Shown: positions 27,828-36,630 of the stretch, piece by piece
Layout of the letters: each line of letters begins with the position of its first letter
How positions within the stretch are numbered: position 1 is the stretch's first letter
From: Leeuwenhoekiella aestuarii
GTDB taxonomy: Bacteria > Bacteroidota > Bacteroidia > Flavobacteriales > Flavobacteriaceae
Direction of reading: 5' to 3'
Assembly: GCF_004104055.1 (NCBI RefSeq)
Contig: NZ_QOVJ01000004.1
Location: forward strand, 62,001-126,000
DNA length: 64,000 nucleotides
Notes under the pieces: generated by a model
What the model was told of the DNA's origin: nothing
Databases searched by the model: none
What the model saw: the letters and a program-made list of their open reading frames with translations, nothing else
Translations under genes and position numbers: made by a program

Positions 27828-28743
27828 TGTCGTAATCCCGATATATAATAAAGCTGTCTATTTGCAACAAACTATTCAATCTGTATTGGCGCAGCGTTTT
27901 ACAGATTTTGAATTGATCCTCATCAATGACGGTTCTACAGATCACAGCCTGGCTATTTTAAAACGCTTTTCAGATGCTCGTATTCGCATCATCGATCAGG
28001 AGAATCAAGGTTTATCTCAAACAAGAAATACCGGTGTTTTGGCTTCTCAAGCTGATCTTATCGCCTTGCTAGATGCAGATGATCTCTGGCTCCCTGATCA
28101 TTTAGACGTTTTAATAAAACTTAGAAACTCTTTCCCTGAAGCTGATTTATTTGGCACTGGTTATGAAGAGTTTTATAGTACTGCTAAGCTTTTAAAACCC
28201 AGACTCAATCTCAAAATAAAAGAAGCTCATCTTGTCACTGATTATTTTGATGCCAGTTTGTATCAACCCTTAATAATCCCTAGCGGTATGGCTTTTACTA
28301 AATTAAGTTTCTTAGCTATAGAAGGCTTCAATAATATCATTACGTATTCTGAAGATGTTGATTTTTTGATACAGGCTAATCTCAATTTCCGCTTGGCTTA
28401 TGATCCTAAGATCACTTGCCGTTATCGCTCAGATGTACCTAATCAAATAAGCAGTCAAAAAAAGAGTGAACTTCAGGCTCCTGCATTTGGTGCAATTCTT
28501 AGGGCTAATTCCGAAAATCAATCTTTACAGAAGTATATTCAGTTTAAACGGTATTTCTTGTGCATTTTTTACAAAACTGAAGGGCGGTTGGATTTGTATT
28601 ATAAACTTAAAAAGAAACTAGATTCTTCGGTGCTCAATAAAAAACAGCGTTTTCTATTGAATGCTCCAAGACCAGTATTGATTGTAATTAGAAAAGCAAA
28701 GTTATTTTTATTACGAAGAGGCTTTCGGTTTACAGCATTTTAG
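27814..28743 (+). CDS. Family 2 glycosyltransferase
   Basis: A classical GT2 N-terminus (SVVIPIYNKAVYLQQTIQSV, INDGSTD) and the DxD motif ALLDADD are followed by the acceptor region with TYSEDVDF. The protein has 309 residues. It overlaps the previous GT2 by 14 bases and overlaps the convergent cupin gene tail to tail by 14 bases. It probably adds one residue of the surface glycan made by this cluster. Confidence 0.88.
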   Translation: MPKISVVIPIYNKAVYLQQTIQSVLAQRFTDFELILINDGSTDHSLAILKRFSDARIRIIDQENQGLSQTRNTGVLASQADLIALLDADDLWLPDHLDVLIKLRNSFPEADLFGTGYEEFYSTAKLLKPRLNLKIKEAHLVTDYFDASLYQPLIIPSGMAFTKLSFLAIEGFNNIITYSEDVDFLIQANLNFRLAYDPKITCRYRSDVPNQISSQKKSELQAPAFGAILRANSENQSLQKYIQFKRYFLCIFYKTEGRLDLYYKLKKKLDSSVLNKKQRFLLNAPRPVLIVIRKAKLFLLRRGFRFTAF

Positions 28744-29128
28744 AAGCTAAAAAATCATCTAGATTTCTTATGTAGTCTGGTTCCTTAAAGACGTCGCTTG
28801 CCAAAACCAGGCAAATCCCACCACTGGAAAAATTATCGAGTTCGCGCCAATATCCATTGGGAATCAACAAGCCTTCATCAGGTCTATTAAGCGTGTAAAT
28901 TTGAGTTTCAAAACCCGTATTGATCAGCACATCAAAACTACCGGAAAGCGCAATTAAAAATTCGCTTTGTTCTTTATGTGCGTGCCCACCTCGAGACGCA
29001 CCACTGGGTACGTCGTATAAATAATAAACTCGCTTAAATGTAAAGGGTAGAATATCATTTTCTAATACCGAAAGATTACCTCTGCGGTCTTCAATTTTAG
29101 GAAGTTTTATACGCCTAATACGATTCAT
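28730..29128 (-). CDS. dTDP-4-keto-6-deoxyhexose 3,4-ketoisomerase-like cupin (FdtA/QdtA family)
   Basis: This single-domain cupin (132 residues) has the family pattern RGNLSVLE, RVYYLYDVP, RGGHAHKEQSEFLIAL and IPNGYWREL. Family knowledge: FdtA/QdtA isomerise dTDP-4-keto-6-deoxyglucose to the 3-keto sugar, which an aminotransferase then converts to a 3-amino-3,6-dideoxyhexose. The matching aminotransferase lies 5 kb away in the same cluster. The gene overlaps the upstream glycosyltransferase by 14 bases. FdtA and QdtA give different epimers and are not told apart here. Confidence 0.85.
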   Translation of the reverse strand: MNRIRRIKLPKIEDRRGNLSVLENDILPFTFKRVYYLYDVPSGASRGGHAHKEQSEFLIALSGSFDVLINTGFETQIYTLNRPDEGLLIPNGYWRELDNFSSGGICLVLASDVFKEPDYIRNLDDFLASKML

Positions 29129-30218
29129 AAACTTGGTTTAAATAGTGCTGCCAGCAGATTGAGATCTTAGCAGCTTCAAATTTACAAATACTTGAGCGGC
29201 ATGAAGCCTTAAATTGCTTTCTTAAACCTTCGTTAAAAGCCAATCTATTCATCGCCTGGGTCAGGGCTTTAAAGTCATTATCAGGGACTAAGATTCCATT
29301 TGTGCCGTCTAAAACTTCTGCTGGTCCAGTGGGACAATCTGTTGCTACTACTGGTGTCTGGCAGGCTAAACTTTCTAAAATAACCCGAGGAAACCCTTCA
29401 AACTTGCTGCACAGTACGGTATAAAGTGCATTAGCAACATACGGCTCGGGATCTTGTAAAAAACCTTCAAAAATAACGTGCTTTTCTAGTTTGAGTTCTT
29501 TAGCCAAAACCTTAAGTGCATTTTTAGTTGCTCCGGTTCCCAGAATACGCAAGTCAATATTTGCTTGTGGTAATTCGCTTTTTGCATAAGCCTGAATCAA
29601 TTTATCAAACTGTTTAACTCCCTGAATTAAACGTCCGGAAGCCAAAATATACCTACGTTCAATATGAGGTGGTATCGCATAATTCTCCTTATATTTCTTA
29701 AGATCAATAGCATTTGGAATTACTGTAACATTTTTGAATTTAAAACGATCTTCAATACTCGTTTTAATGCCTTCCGTCAAAACACAAATCGGTTTTGTTT
29801 CAAATAGTTTCTTGGTAAACCTTGACGATTTAGGGAAATAATAATCCAGATTGGAGCTGCGCACCATATAAACTGGTTTCACTTTTTGGTATAAAAATTT
29901 TTGGACTATCAATTCTTTTATAACACTCCTTCGCATTCTAAAATCCAGTACAACATCAATCTCTTGAACCTTTAAATACGTTTTAAAAATCTGCAAGCGT
30001 CTCATTTTATTGAGTAAATCGTTACGTTTGTTTTTATACAAACCCAGGTTTAGCAAATGAGCATTAAAGAAGTATCCTATTGTATTCGTTATTGTGACTA
30101 GATGTACGTTGAACCCTTTATCTGAAAGCATTTCTGTGAGTAAGGCAGCCGATCGCTCTGCTCCACCACCAGCTAGTGACTCAACTAGAATACAGATATT
30201 TTGAGGTTTTGATTTCAG
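29115..30218 (-). CDS. Family 4 glycosyltransferase (N-terminus upstream of the first ATG)
   Basis: The C-terminal GT-B half carries GRLIQGVKQFDKLI, EGFLQDPEPY and FEGFPRVILESLACQTPVVAT (donor-binding E-x7-E), typical of GT4. From the ATG at 30131 the protein lacks the GT4 N-terminal loop. The frame upstream reads ICILVESLAGGGAERSAALL, exactly that loop, so translation must begin earlier. An in-frame stop limits it, and the only likely initiator is CTG at 30218 (ATT codons are also possible), giving about 367 residues. The neighbouring divergent gene starts 38 bases away. Confidence 0.75.
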   Translation of the reverse strand: MKSKPQNICILVESLAGGGAERSAALLTEMLSDKGFNVHLVTITNTIGYFFNAHLLNLGLYKNKRNDLLNKMRRLQIFKTYLKVQEIDVVLDFRMRRSVIKELIVQKFLYQKVKPVYMVRSSNLDYYFPKSSRFTKKLFETKPICVLTEGIKTSIEDRFKFKNVTVIPNAIDLKKYKENYAIPPHIERRYILASGRLIQGVKQFDKLIQAYAKSELPQANIDLRILGTGATKNALKVLAKELKLEKHVIFEGFLQDPEPYVANALYTVLCSKFEGFPRVILESLACQTPVVATDCPTGPAEVLDGTNGILVPDNDFKALTQAMNRLAFNEGLRKQFKASCRSSICKFEAAKISICWQHYLNQVYESY

Positions 30219-30256
30219 AGATTATGTATCTTATCACGCTAAATGTAACGCAATTT

Positions 30257-31462
30257 ATGAGAATTCTACTAGTAGGAGAATACAGCAATTTGCACAACAG
30301 CTTAAAATCTGGCTTACTAGAGGTCGGTCATCAGGTAACGCTTATAAGTACTGGCGATGCGTTTAAAAAGTTACCTGCTGATATTCTATTTAGTGCAAAA
30401 CGTATTGAAAACAATAGTATAATGCGCTTTTTGCAAAAAGCTATATTTAAAGTTTTTCGATTTGATATTGCGTTTTTAGAAATTGGGTATCGTTGTTTAG
30501 ACTGGCTTGTAGACCAGAAAAAATATGATGTGATTCAACTGATCAATGAATATCCTTTTAAAACCCCCTATTTTTTAGAGAAAAAAATCATAAAGCGTCT
30601 GAGAAACCTGACCCACAGATTGGTTGTATTGGCTTGTGGTGACGATTATATTTATCTCAAAAATATTGATAAACTACCATACCATCCTATTCTTCAACAT
30701 CCAGATATTGACTTTCCGTTTAGTAAAAAATACCTGACTATAAGGCACAAAAAATATCATGATTTTGTGTTTCAACAAAAAGATTTGATCATCAGTTCTG
30801 ATCTGGATTATCATCCAATTTATAAAGGAGTTAAAGACTATTACGGACTTATACCCAATCCCGTTAACCTCAGTAATTTTCAGTTAAAACCACAAAAAGA
30901 GAGTTCAAAAATTATAATATTTCACGGCGTAAACCGTACCAATTATCACAAAAAAGGAAATGATTTTTTTGACGCTGCGCTAGCTATCATTCAACAGAAA
31001 TATCAGGATCAAATTGAGGTCATTTCTGTTACAACTATTCCGTATGCTGAATATATACAAACATATAAAAAGGCTGATATCATTCTTGATCAGACCTATG
31101 CATTGGATCAAGGCTATAATGCATTAGAAGCTATGGCGCAGGGAAAAGTGGTTTTAACTGGTGCCGGAAAATTATTTTGTAAAACCTATAATTTAGAACC
31201 AAATAGTATTGCTATTCATACCATTCCTGATGCTGAAAGAATCGCAGCAGATCTTGAAGAACTTATCTTAAACCCAAACCGTATTCGGGAAATTGGTCTG
31301 GCTGCACGGCTTTTTATCAAAAAGCATCACAATTATAAAATAATATCTAAGAAGTATGTGGAAGCCTGGAATTCGATCACAGCCAAAGCTGACGAATCTT
31401 CCGCTTCAGTGGACGCTCAAAATAGTGATACGAAACCACACAAACCAATAGAATCAATATAA
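30257..31462 (+). CDS. GT-B glycosyltransferase
   Basis: The ATG at 30257 (MRILLVGEYSNLHNSL) is chosen. An upstream in-frame start at 30176 would overlap the divergent gene and precede a typical GT-B first strand. The C-terminal half shows IIIFHGVNRTNYHKKGNDFF, ADIILDQTYALDQGYNALEAMAQGKVVLTG (E-x7 type donor region). There is no signal peptide. The 3' end overlaps the convergent acyltransferase gene by 86 bases. Confidence 0.8.
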   Translation: MRILLVGEYSNLHNSLKSGLLEVGHQVTLISTGDAFKKLPADILFSAKRIENNSIMRFLQKAIFKVFRFDIAFLEIGYRCLDWLVDQKKYDVIQLINEYPFKTPYFLEKKIIKRLRNLTHRLVVLACGDDYIYLKNIDKLPYHPILQHPDIDFPFSKKYLTIRHKKYHDFVFQQKDLIISSDLDYHPIYKGVKDYYGLIPNPVNLSNFQLKPQKESSKIIIFHGVNRTNYHKKGNDFFDAALAIIQQKYQDQIEVISVTTIPYAEYIQTYKKADIILDQTYALDQGYNALEAMAQGKVVLTGAGKLFCKTYNLEPNSIAIHTIPDAERIAADLEELILNPNRIREIGLAARLFIKKHHNYKIISKKYVEAWNSITAKADESSASVDAQNSDTKPHKPIESI

Positions 31463-32387
31463 AACTCAAACTATTGAATTGCCAATCTGACAAAGCAATA
31501 TCAAAGTGATTTATAAAGCGTCTTGCATATCGTAAAATAAGCTGGTGCCAGAGATAAAAACCAAAACTGAGTTCGCCTAAAAATAAAGCTACTCTATTAG
31601 ACAAGAGTCTGGAAACAGCGCCTTTTTGTTGTGCTAAAACTCCAATAAAGAGCGTTATCGGTAACCAGTAATAAACAGAATACCGAACCACTTTCGGAAA
31701 GAATTCTGCAGCGCTGTAAAAAAAGATAAGTAAAGCGATTGTTGCAAATTCATAATAGGTGAAAATCGGTTTATATACCTGAAAAGAGTCTTTTCGCAGC
31801 AATTTATAAAGCAGTATTCCTAAGCCAAAATCAAAAATTCTTAAAAACGGATTGATGTAAAAAAACCAATGTTGTAAAGCCTCCGGAATGACAACCATTA
31901 GGAGTAAAACCACTATACCTGAAGCAATAAAAAACTGAATTAAAAATGCTTTAGAAAATTTCAAAGCGTATCGCAACAAAAATGGAAATAATAAGTAAAA
32001 GAAAAACAAGTCTGAGATACTCCACGCCACGCTGTTAAACGAGAAATAGTAAAAGGTATCAGGAATAAAACTTTGCAGCATTAAAACAGTTGCAAAAAAG
32101 CCTGAACACCATTGCAATGTGTTTTCAACAACTAGTTCTAAAGTTAAAGGTATTGCTGCCAGCAAAGTCAAGAAATATAAAGGATACAACCTGCTCAACC
32201 GCAACTTTAAAAACTGACCTAAACTGATTTTATTAGCGCTTATTCTTTCAGCATAAACATAGGAGAGAATAAAACCACTGAGCGCATAAAAAAAGGCGTG
32301 ACCAAGGGCATCTTCCAAAAACTTTATATGGTGCAAAAACACCAAAAAAGCAAAAACAAAACGTAAGGAAGCCAGTGATTTTATCAC
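31377..32387 (-). CDS. Acyltransferase-3 family membrane protein
   Basis: The protein has 336 residues with about ten hydrophobic segments. The N-terminal LASLRFVFAFLVFLHH (Arg and catalytic His) and FYALSGFILSYVYAERI (the RxxR/SGF signature area) define the OafA/OatA-type O-acetyltransferase family. It probably O-acylates the glycan of this cluster. Its last 86 bases overlap the tail of the convergent glycosyltransferase gene, a long coding overlap for bacteria. Confidence 0.85.
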   Translation of the reverse strand: MIKSLASLRFVFAFLVFLHHIKFLEDALGHAFFYALSGFILSYVYAERISANKISLGQFLKLRLSRLYPLYFLTLLAAIPLTLELVVENTLQWCSGFFATVLMLQSFIPDTFYYFSFNSVAWSISDLFFFYLLFPFLLRYALKFSKAFLIQFFIASGIVVLLLMVVIPEALQHWFFYINPFLRIFDFGLGILLYKLLRKDSFQVYKPIFTYYEFATIALLIFFYSAAEFFPKVVRYSVYYWLPITLFIGVLAQQKGAVSRLLSNRVALFLGELSFGFYLWHQLILRYARRFINHFDIALSDWQFNSLSFILILLVCVVSYHYFERPLKRKIRQLWL

Positions 32388-32462
32388 GTTTTTACAAGTA
32401 AACTACCTCGGGACAAGCCAACTAGGTATTTGTTAGAAAAAAAATAAATTTCGAAGTAAACC

Positions 32463-33767
32463 TCAGGATACTATACCCTTTGGAGATGCCAATAAAGACT
32501 TTCGGAATATAACTAATAGCATTAGAAAATAAACAACATAACTTACCAAATGCCCCATAGAAGCTCCTACGAAACCAAATTCTGAAACCAAATATGTGCT
32601 GCTAAAATAGATAATACTTAAGGAAATGATTTGTGTAATTATAAATGCCCAGAACATGTTTTTAGCAATAAACTGATATGCAATTACCAAACTGGCTACT
32701 CTAAAAAAATCACCTGCCAATTGCCAGGAAAATAAGGTATTCATTTGTAAAAAATCAATGTTATAAACCAGTTTGATGATCCAAATTTTAAGAACATAAA
32801 CAAGGATTAACCCAAGCCCAAAAAGTGGTAAAATGGTTTTATAAAAATTAAAAACCTCTGTTTTAAACTCTTTTTTAGTCTGCATAGTTGAGAGTTTAGG
32901 CAATACATAAAGTGTCAATAAAGTTGTGGTAAACATCAAATAGTAGTCAGAAAGACGAAGCATCGCATCCCAATATCCCGCTTTTTCGAGTCCATCGACC
33001 GCGATGATGTGTTGCCTGATACTGATGTAAACCCACGGAGAAACGATTGCTGAAAATAAGGTCATCCCCCCATACGAAGCTAGTTTCTTTAAAATAGAAT
33101 ATTTGATAGGTAATGCTAGGACTGTGATTAAATACCCACGATTTTTATACAAGGCAACAGCTATTGCCAGGAATGCGATCGCAGCGCTCAATACCAAACT
33201 CAGCAACGCGCCAAAAACTTGCATTTTAATAATTAAAAATGCAGCTGACAGAACTCCTAAAACGTTTGTCGCAATATTGATAAAGATAACTTTCTTATAA
33301 TCCCCTAAACCACTTAAAACATTAATAATTAATGCATTTAAAGTAAAAACGGGTAAAGCTAGTGCCACAAAACGAAGTATTCCGGTAAAATTAAATGCAC
33401 TACTAAAAACCAAATTATTAAGCTCTGGAGCCGCAATAAAAAGTATTAAGCTTAGCACTACAGAAGCTAAAAAACCAATTTTTAAAGAAGTCGCAACAAG
33501 GCTATTTAGCTTTATTTTTTGTTGCTTATATTCGGCGGAATATTTTACTACACCATTGTTTATTCCCAATTGGCCAACACTTTGAACAGAGTTCAAAAAA
33601 TTACGCAAATCTCCCAGAATTGCCATTCCGGAGGCGCCTAAATAAATTGCGATCAACTTAGAGGTTATTAAACCACAGGCAATGCGAACTGAAATACGAA
33701 GCGTATTTACAGCGCTCACTTTTAATAAGATATTCTGCTGTATGAGCTTTCGCAGAAACTTAAACAT
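32463..33767 (-). CDS. Wzx-type O-antigen/polysaccharide flippase
   Basis: The protein has 434 residues with about 12 membrane segments in the MATE-like polysaccharide-export fold. Conserved N-terminal pieces include NTLRISVRIACGLITSKLIAIYLGASGMAILGDL and GINNGVVKYSAEY, matching O-antigen translocases. It moves lipid-linked glycan units across the inner membrane. It overlaps the aminotransferase gene by 8 bases. No polymerase (Wzy) is evident in the window. Confidence 0.85.
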   Translation of the reverse strand: MFKFLRKLIQQNILLKVSAVNTLRISVRIACGLITSKLIAIYLGASGMAILGDLRNFLNSVQSVGQLGINNGVVKYSAEYKQQKIKLNSLVATSLKIGFLASVVLSLILFIAAPELNNLVFSSAFNFTGILRFVALALPVFTLNALIINVLSGLGDYKKVIFINIATNVLGVLSAAFLIIKMQVFGALLSLVLSAAIAFLAIAVALYKNRGYLITVLALPIKYSILKKLASYGGMTLFSAIVSPWVYISIRQHIIAVDGLEKAGYWDAMLRLSDYYLMFTTTLLTLYVLPKLSTMQTKKEFKTEVFNFYKTILPLFGLGLILVYVLKIWIIKLVYNIDFLQMNTLFSWQLAGDFFRVASLVIAYQFIAKNMFWAFIITQIISLSIIYFSSTYLVSEFGFVGASMGHLVSYVVYFLMLLVIFRKSLLASPKGIVS

Positions 33768-34860
33768 GATACTGGTTTAAAACTCTGATAATGCGAACTA
33801 TTTCTGATTCAGAGAGCGCAGGATTAAGCGGAATACTCACACAGGTATTGGCAATCTGCTCGGTAACCGGGAAGCTTAAATGTGCATAGGAATTTAAAGC
33901 TTGTTGTTGATACGGCGGAACTGGATAATGTATTGAATACCCAATTGCATTTGAATTCAAATGGGTTAAGAAAGAAGCTCGATCTTCTACAAGAATAACA
34001 AAAAGATAAAATACGTGATTGGCTGCATCATCCCAATAAGGAAGCTTGACCAACGGATTTTTGATTTGACTTAAAAAGCGTTTTGCAATATCTTGTCGTA
34101 TTTGATTTTCGTTGGTGAGATTCTTCAGCTTTTCGTTTAAAAACAGAGCCTGCAAAGAATCTAATCGTGAATTAAATCCTGCATAATCATTAGTATGAGC
34201 GGTTCTTCTTCCGTAGTTTCGCAGGCTCTTTACTATTGCCGCCAAGTTAGAATCTGAAGTTATAACCGCTCCCCCATCACCTAATGCCCCAAGATTTTTA
34301 GTGGGATAAAAACTGAATGCTGCCGCATCACCAAAACTCCCGGATTTTTTGCTTTTTAATGCTGCACCATGTGCCTGACTCGCATCTTCTATGAATAATA
34401 AATTGTGTTCTTTAGCATAAGCTGAAACTTCATCTACCGGTCCCAGCAGCCCATATAAATGGGTGATTACAATTGCTTTTATAGAAGTTTCTGATTTTTG
34501 CAATTGGTATAAATCTATATTGAAAGTAGCGTCTTCAATATCTATAAAAACAGGCTTTAATCCAGCGTTTAGAACAGCCAATACCGTCGCGATATAAGAA
34601 TTTGCAGCCAACAAAACCGAATCTCCATTTTTCAGTTTTCCATTTATTTTATAAGCTTCAAAGATGAGACGTAATGCATCAAACCCGTTACCCGTTCCAA
34701 CGCAATAACTTGTACCACAAAATCTTGCAAACTGACTCTCAAACGATTCAACTGCATCGCCAAGAATATAATTTCCATTATCTAGAAAATCTAAAAATTT
34801 AGCTTTTAAAGATTTTTCATAAGGTGCGTTGAGCTTTTTGATATCTAAAAACGGAATCAT
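33760..34860 (-). CDS. DegT/DnrJ/EryC1/StrS sugar aminotransferase (FdtB/QdtB-like)
   Basis: The protein has 366 residues with the PLP lysine in FYPTKNLGALGDGGA (Lys188), IEDASQAHGA (Asp stacking on PLP) and SRLDSLQA. The sequence matches the branch that aminates 3-keto-6-deoxyhexoses, which fits the FdtA-like cupin in the same cluster. The expected product is dTDP-Fuc3N or dTDP-Qui3N. It overlaps the upstream acetyltransferase-like gene by an ATGA-type 4-base junction and the flippase by 8 bases. Confidence 0.85.
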   Translation of the reverse strand: MIPFLDIKKLNAPYEKSLKAKFLDFLDNGNYILGDAVESFESQFARFCGTSYCVGTGNGFDALRLIFEAYKINGKLKNGDSVLLAANSYIATVLAVLNAGLKPVFIDIEDATFNIDLYQLQKSETSIKAIVITHLYGLLGPVDEVSAYAKEHNLLFIEDASQAHGAALKSKKSGSFGDAAAFSFYPTKNLGALGDGGAVITSDSNLAAIVKSLRNYGRRTAHTNDYAGFNSRLDSLQALFLNEKLKNLTNENQIRQDIAKRFLSQIKNPLVKLPYWDDAANHVFYLFVILVEDRASFLTHLNSNAIGYSIHYPVPPYQQQALNSYAHLSFPVTEQIANTCVSIPLNPALSESEIVRIIRVLNQYHV

Positions 34861-35858
34861 AAAAAAACATCTTTTAGATAATGTGCATTGTTCGTTTTTA
34901 TACTAAAAGTTCGCTGAACACGTGTACGTGCTCCAAAGGTCTCTTTCCAGAATTGAAGGCCGTTATTGAGTTTTAAGCCGGCTTGCTTATTAGAAGTTCC
35001 GAAATCAAAATACCACTTGTCTGTATATTTTTCTTCAATCAAATATTGAAATAGGAGATCTAATGCTCCTAGTTTGCGTCCTTGCGGACTGGCAGAAATA
35101 TACTGCACATGTGCAACTGTTTGAGTTTCAAAAATAGTCGCTCCCGCTAATAAATTTTCTAATTCGTCAAGCACATTGAACTGCTTAATGTTGTATTTAA
35201 ATCGCTTTGCTAAAAGTGTAATTTCTTCTAAAGAATGGGTAGGTTTTGCTTTATGTCGTTCGTGTAGATTAGGTTCTAAAACCTGTTTCCAGAATGGTTC
35301 AAAATCTATTGTTTGTTCTATTTGCAACCCTGCTTTTTGAGCTTGATTAGCTGCGCTTTTTCTGGATGAATTGAACGGAATTCTATTGCGATACTCAATT
35401 ACCGCAGCGGTTTCAACTTTAATAAGTTTAGCTTTAGTTAAAAATAAAAGATAATCGAGTTCGTCTCCCGGTAACTCCTGATAAAACTGAGGTAAGACTT
35501 TAATTTCTAGGTTTTTTATTTCGTTTTGTGAAAGAAAACTCAAAACGGCTTCAAAAATTTCTAGAACTTTCTTTAATCGTATTTCAGCTTCTAAAATCAA
35601 GCCCCCATAGGTTAATCCCTGATGTGAATATACTGTGTCTCCTACCCTATTTGCAGGTAAAACAGCAACTACTCTTTCACCTTTAAAAACAAACAGGCTA
35701 TAATCTTTAAAACGAGCTTTATGGTACTCCATAAAATCCCTTTTAAAGAGAAAAGAAGTATTCTTAGAACCTTTATAGCTTCCATTAAGTGATGCTACAA
35801 AACGATCCCATTTGGATTTATAATCAGGTGTATAGGTTTTTACTGTTAATTTAGACAA
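34857..35858 (-). CDS. FemAB-like / GNAT-fold acyltransferase
   Basis: The protein has 333 residues in two GNAT-like halves. VVAVLPANRVGDTVYSHQGLTYGGLIL in the first half and GATIFETQTVAHVQYISASPQGRKLGALDLLFQYLIE in the second are typical of the FemAB-related group often found in polysaccharide clusters. A likely role is N-acylation of the amino sugar. In known Fdt/Qdt pathways that step is done by a hexapeptide-repeat enzyme, so this would be a functional substitute (inference). It is the first gene of this minus-strand run. Confidence 0.7.
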   Translation of the reverse strand: MSKLTVKTYTPDYKSKWDRFVASLNGSYKGSKNTSFLFKRDFMEYHKARFKDYSLFVFKGERVVAVLPANRVGDTVYSHQGLTYGGLILEAEIRLKKVLEIFEAVLSFLSQNEIKNLEIKVLPQFYQELPGDELDYLLFLTKAKLIKVETAAVIEYRNRIPFNSSRKSAANQAQKAGLQIEQTIDFEPFWKQVLEPNLHERHKAKPTHSLEEITLLAKRFKYNIKQFNVLDELENLLAGATIFETQTVAHVQYISASPQGRKLGALDLLFQYLIEEKYTDKWYFDFGTSNKQAGLKLNNGLQFWKETFGARTRVQRTFSIKTNNAHYLKDVFL

Positions 35859-35917
35859 AGAATATATTTTAATGTGAAAGTAATAAAATAAGCATTTAAA
35901 AAATGCCTATTGTAAAA

Positions 35918-36496
35918 TCACATTTTGCAATCCTTTAAAAGGAAAAGCATCATATAAAGTTTAACCTCTAAGTTTTTACGTAAAGTCTTAAATGCTTTAC
36001 TTATCTGAGCTTCTACTGTTTTTACAGATATATTAAGATATTGCGCTATTTCTTTATTAGTAAGACCGTCTTTTCTGCTCAATAAAAATACTTCCTTGCA
36101 CTTGGGCGAAAGCTTTTCTATCTCATTAAATATCTCTGACATAATTTTTTCTAAAGCTTCATCATCGCTGTCTTTTGCAATTCTCTCTAAGCTTTCGTGA
36201 TACTTTTTTTCAAGCTTTATAATAGCGCTCTCTTTCTTATAGTGATTTATAAATTCGTTATAAGCACTTTTAAATAAATAACTTTTTAACGAGGTGTTTA
36301 TAGCTAAACGTTCTCGTTTTTCCCATATTTTCATAAATACATTTTGCAGAATGTCTTTTGCTGAAGCTTTGTCATTGGTCAAGGAAAAAACATAGCCCAT
36401 AAGTGAAGGACTGTATTTTTCAATTAAAAATGCGTGTGCATTTTTATCACCTTGTTTTAAGGCAAGCACCCAAGAATTGTTCATTTGTTCAGACAT
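35918..36496 (-). CDS. ECF sigma factor, FecI-like (Bacteroidota sigma-70 family)
   Basis: The protein has 192 residues. Region 2 is DILQNVFMKIWEKRERL...SLKSYLFKSAYNEFINHY; region 4 is LSPKCKEVFLLSRKDGLTNKEIAQYLNISVKTVEAQI with its helix-turn-helix. It should direct transcription of the nearby TonB-linked genes when its FecR partner is triggered. It runs opposite to that FecR gene, 134 bases apart, which is atypical since the pair is usually codirectional. Confidence 0.9.
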   Translation of the reverse strand: MSEQMNNSWVLALKQGDKNAHAFLIEKYSPSLMGYVFSLTNDKASAKDILQNVFMKIWEKRERLAINTSLKSYLFKSAYNEFINHYKKESAIIKLEKKYHESLERIAKDSDDEALEKIMSEIFNEIEKLSPKCKEVFLLSRKDGLTNKEIAQYLNISVKTVEAQISKAFKTLRKNLEVKLYMMLFLLKDCKM

Positions 36497-36630
36497 TATA
36501 AATAAAACGTTTTACCAAGCTGGAATTAAGCTTATCTATTTTGATAAAAACTAAATATATGAAAAAAATATTATGAAAATATTAGGGTTTTCTAAATGAG
36601 GATTGTCTTAGCTATATAACTCAACAAAAA

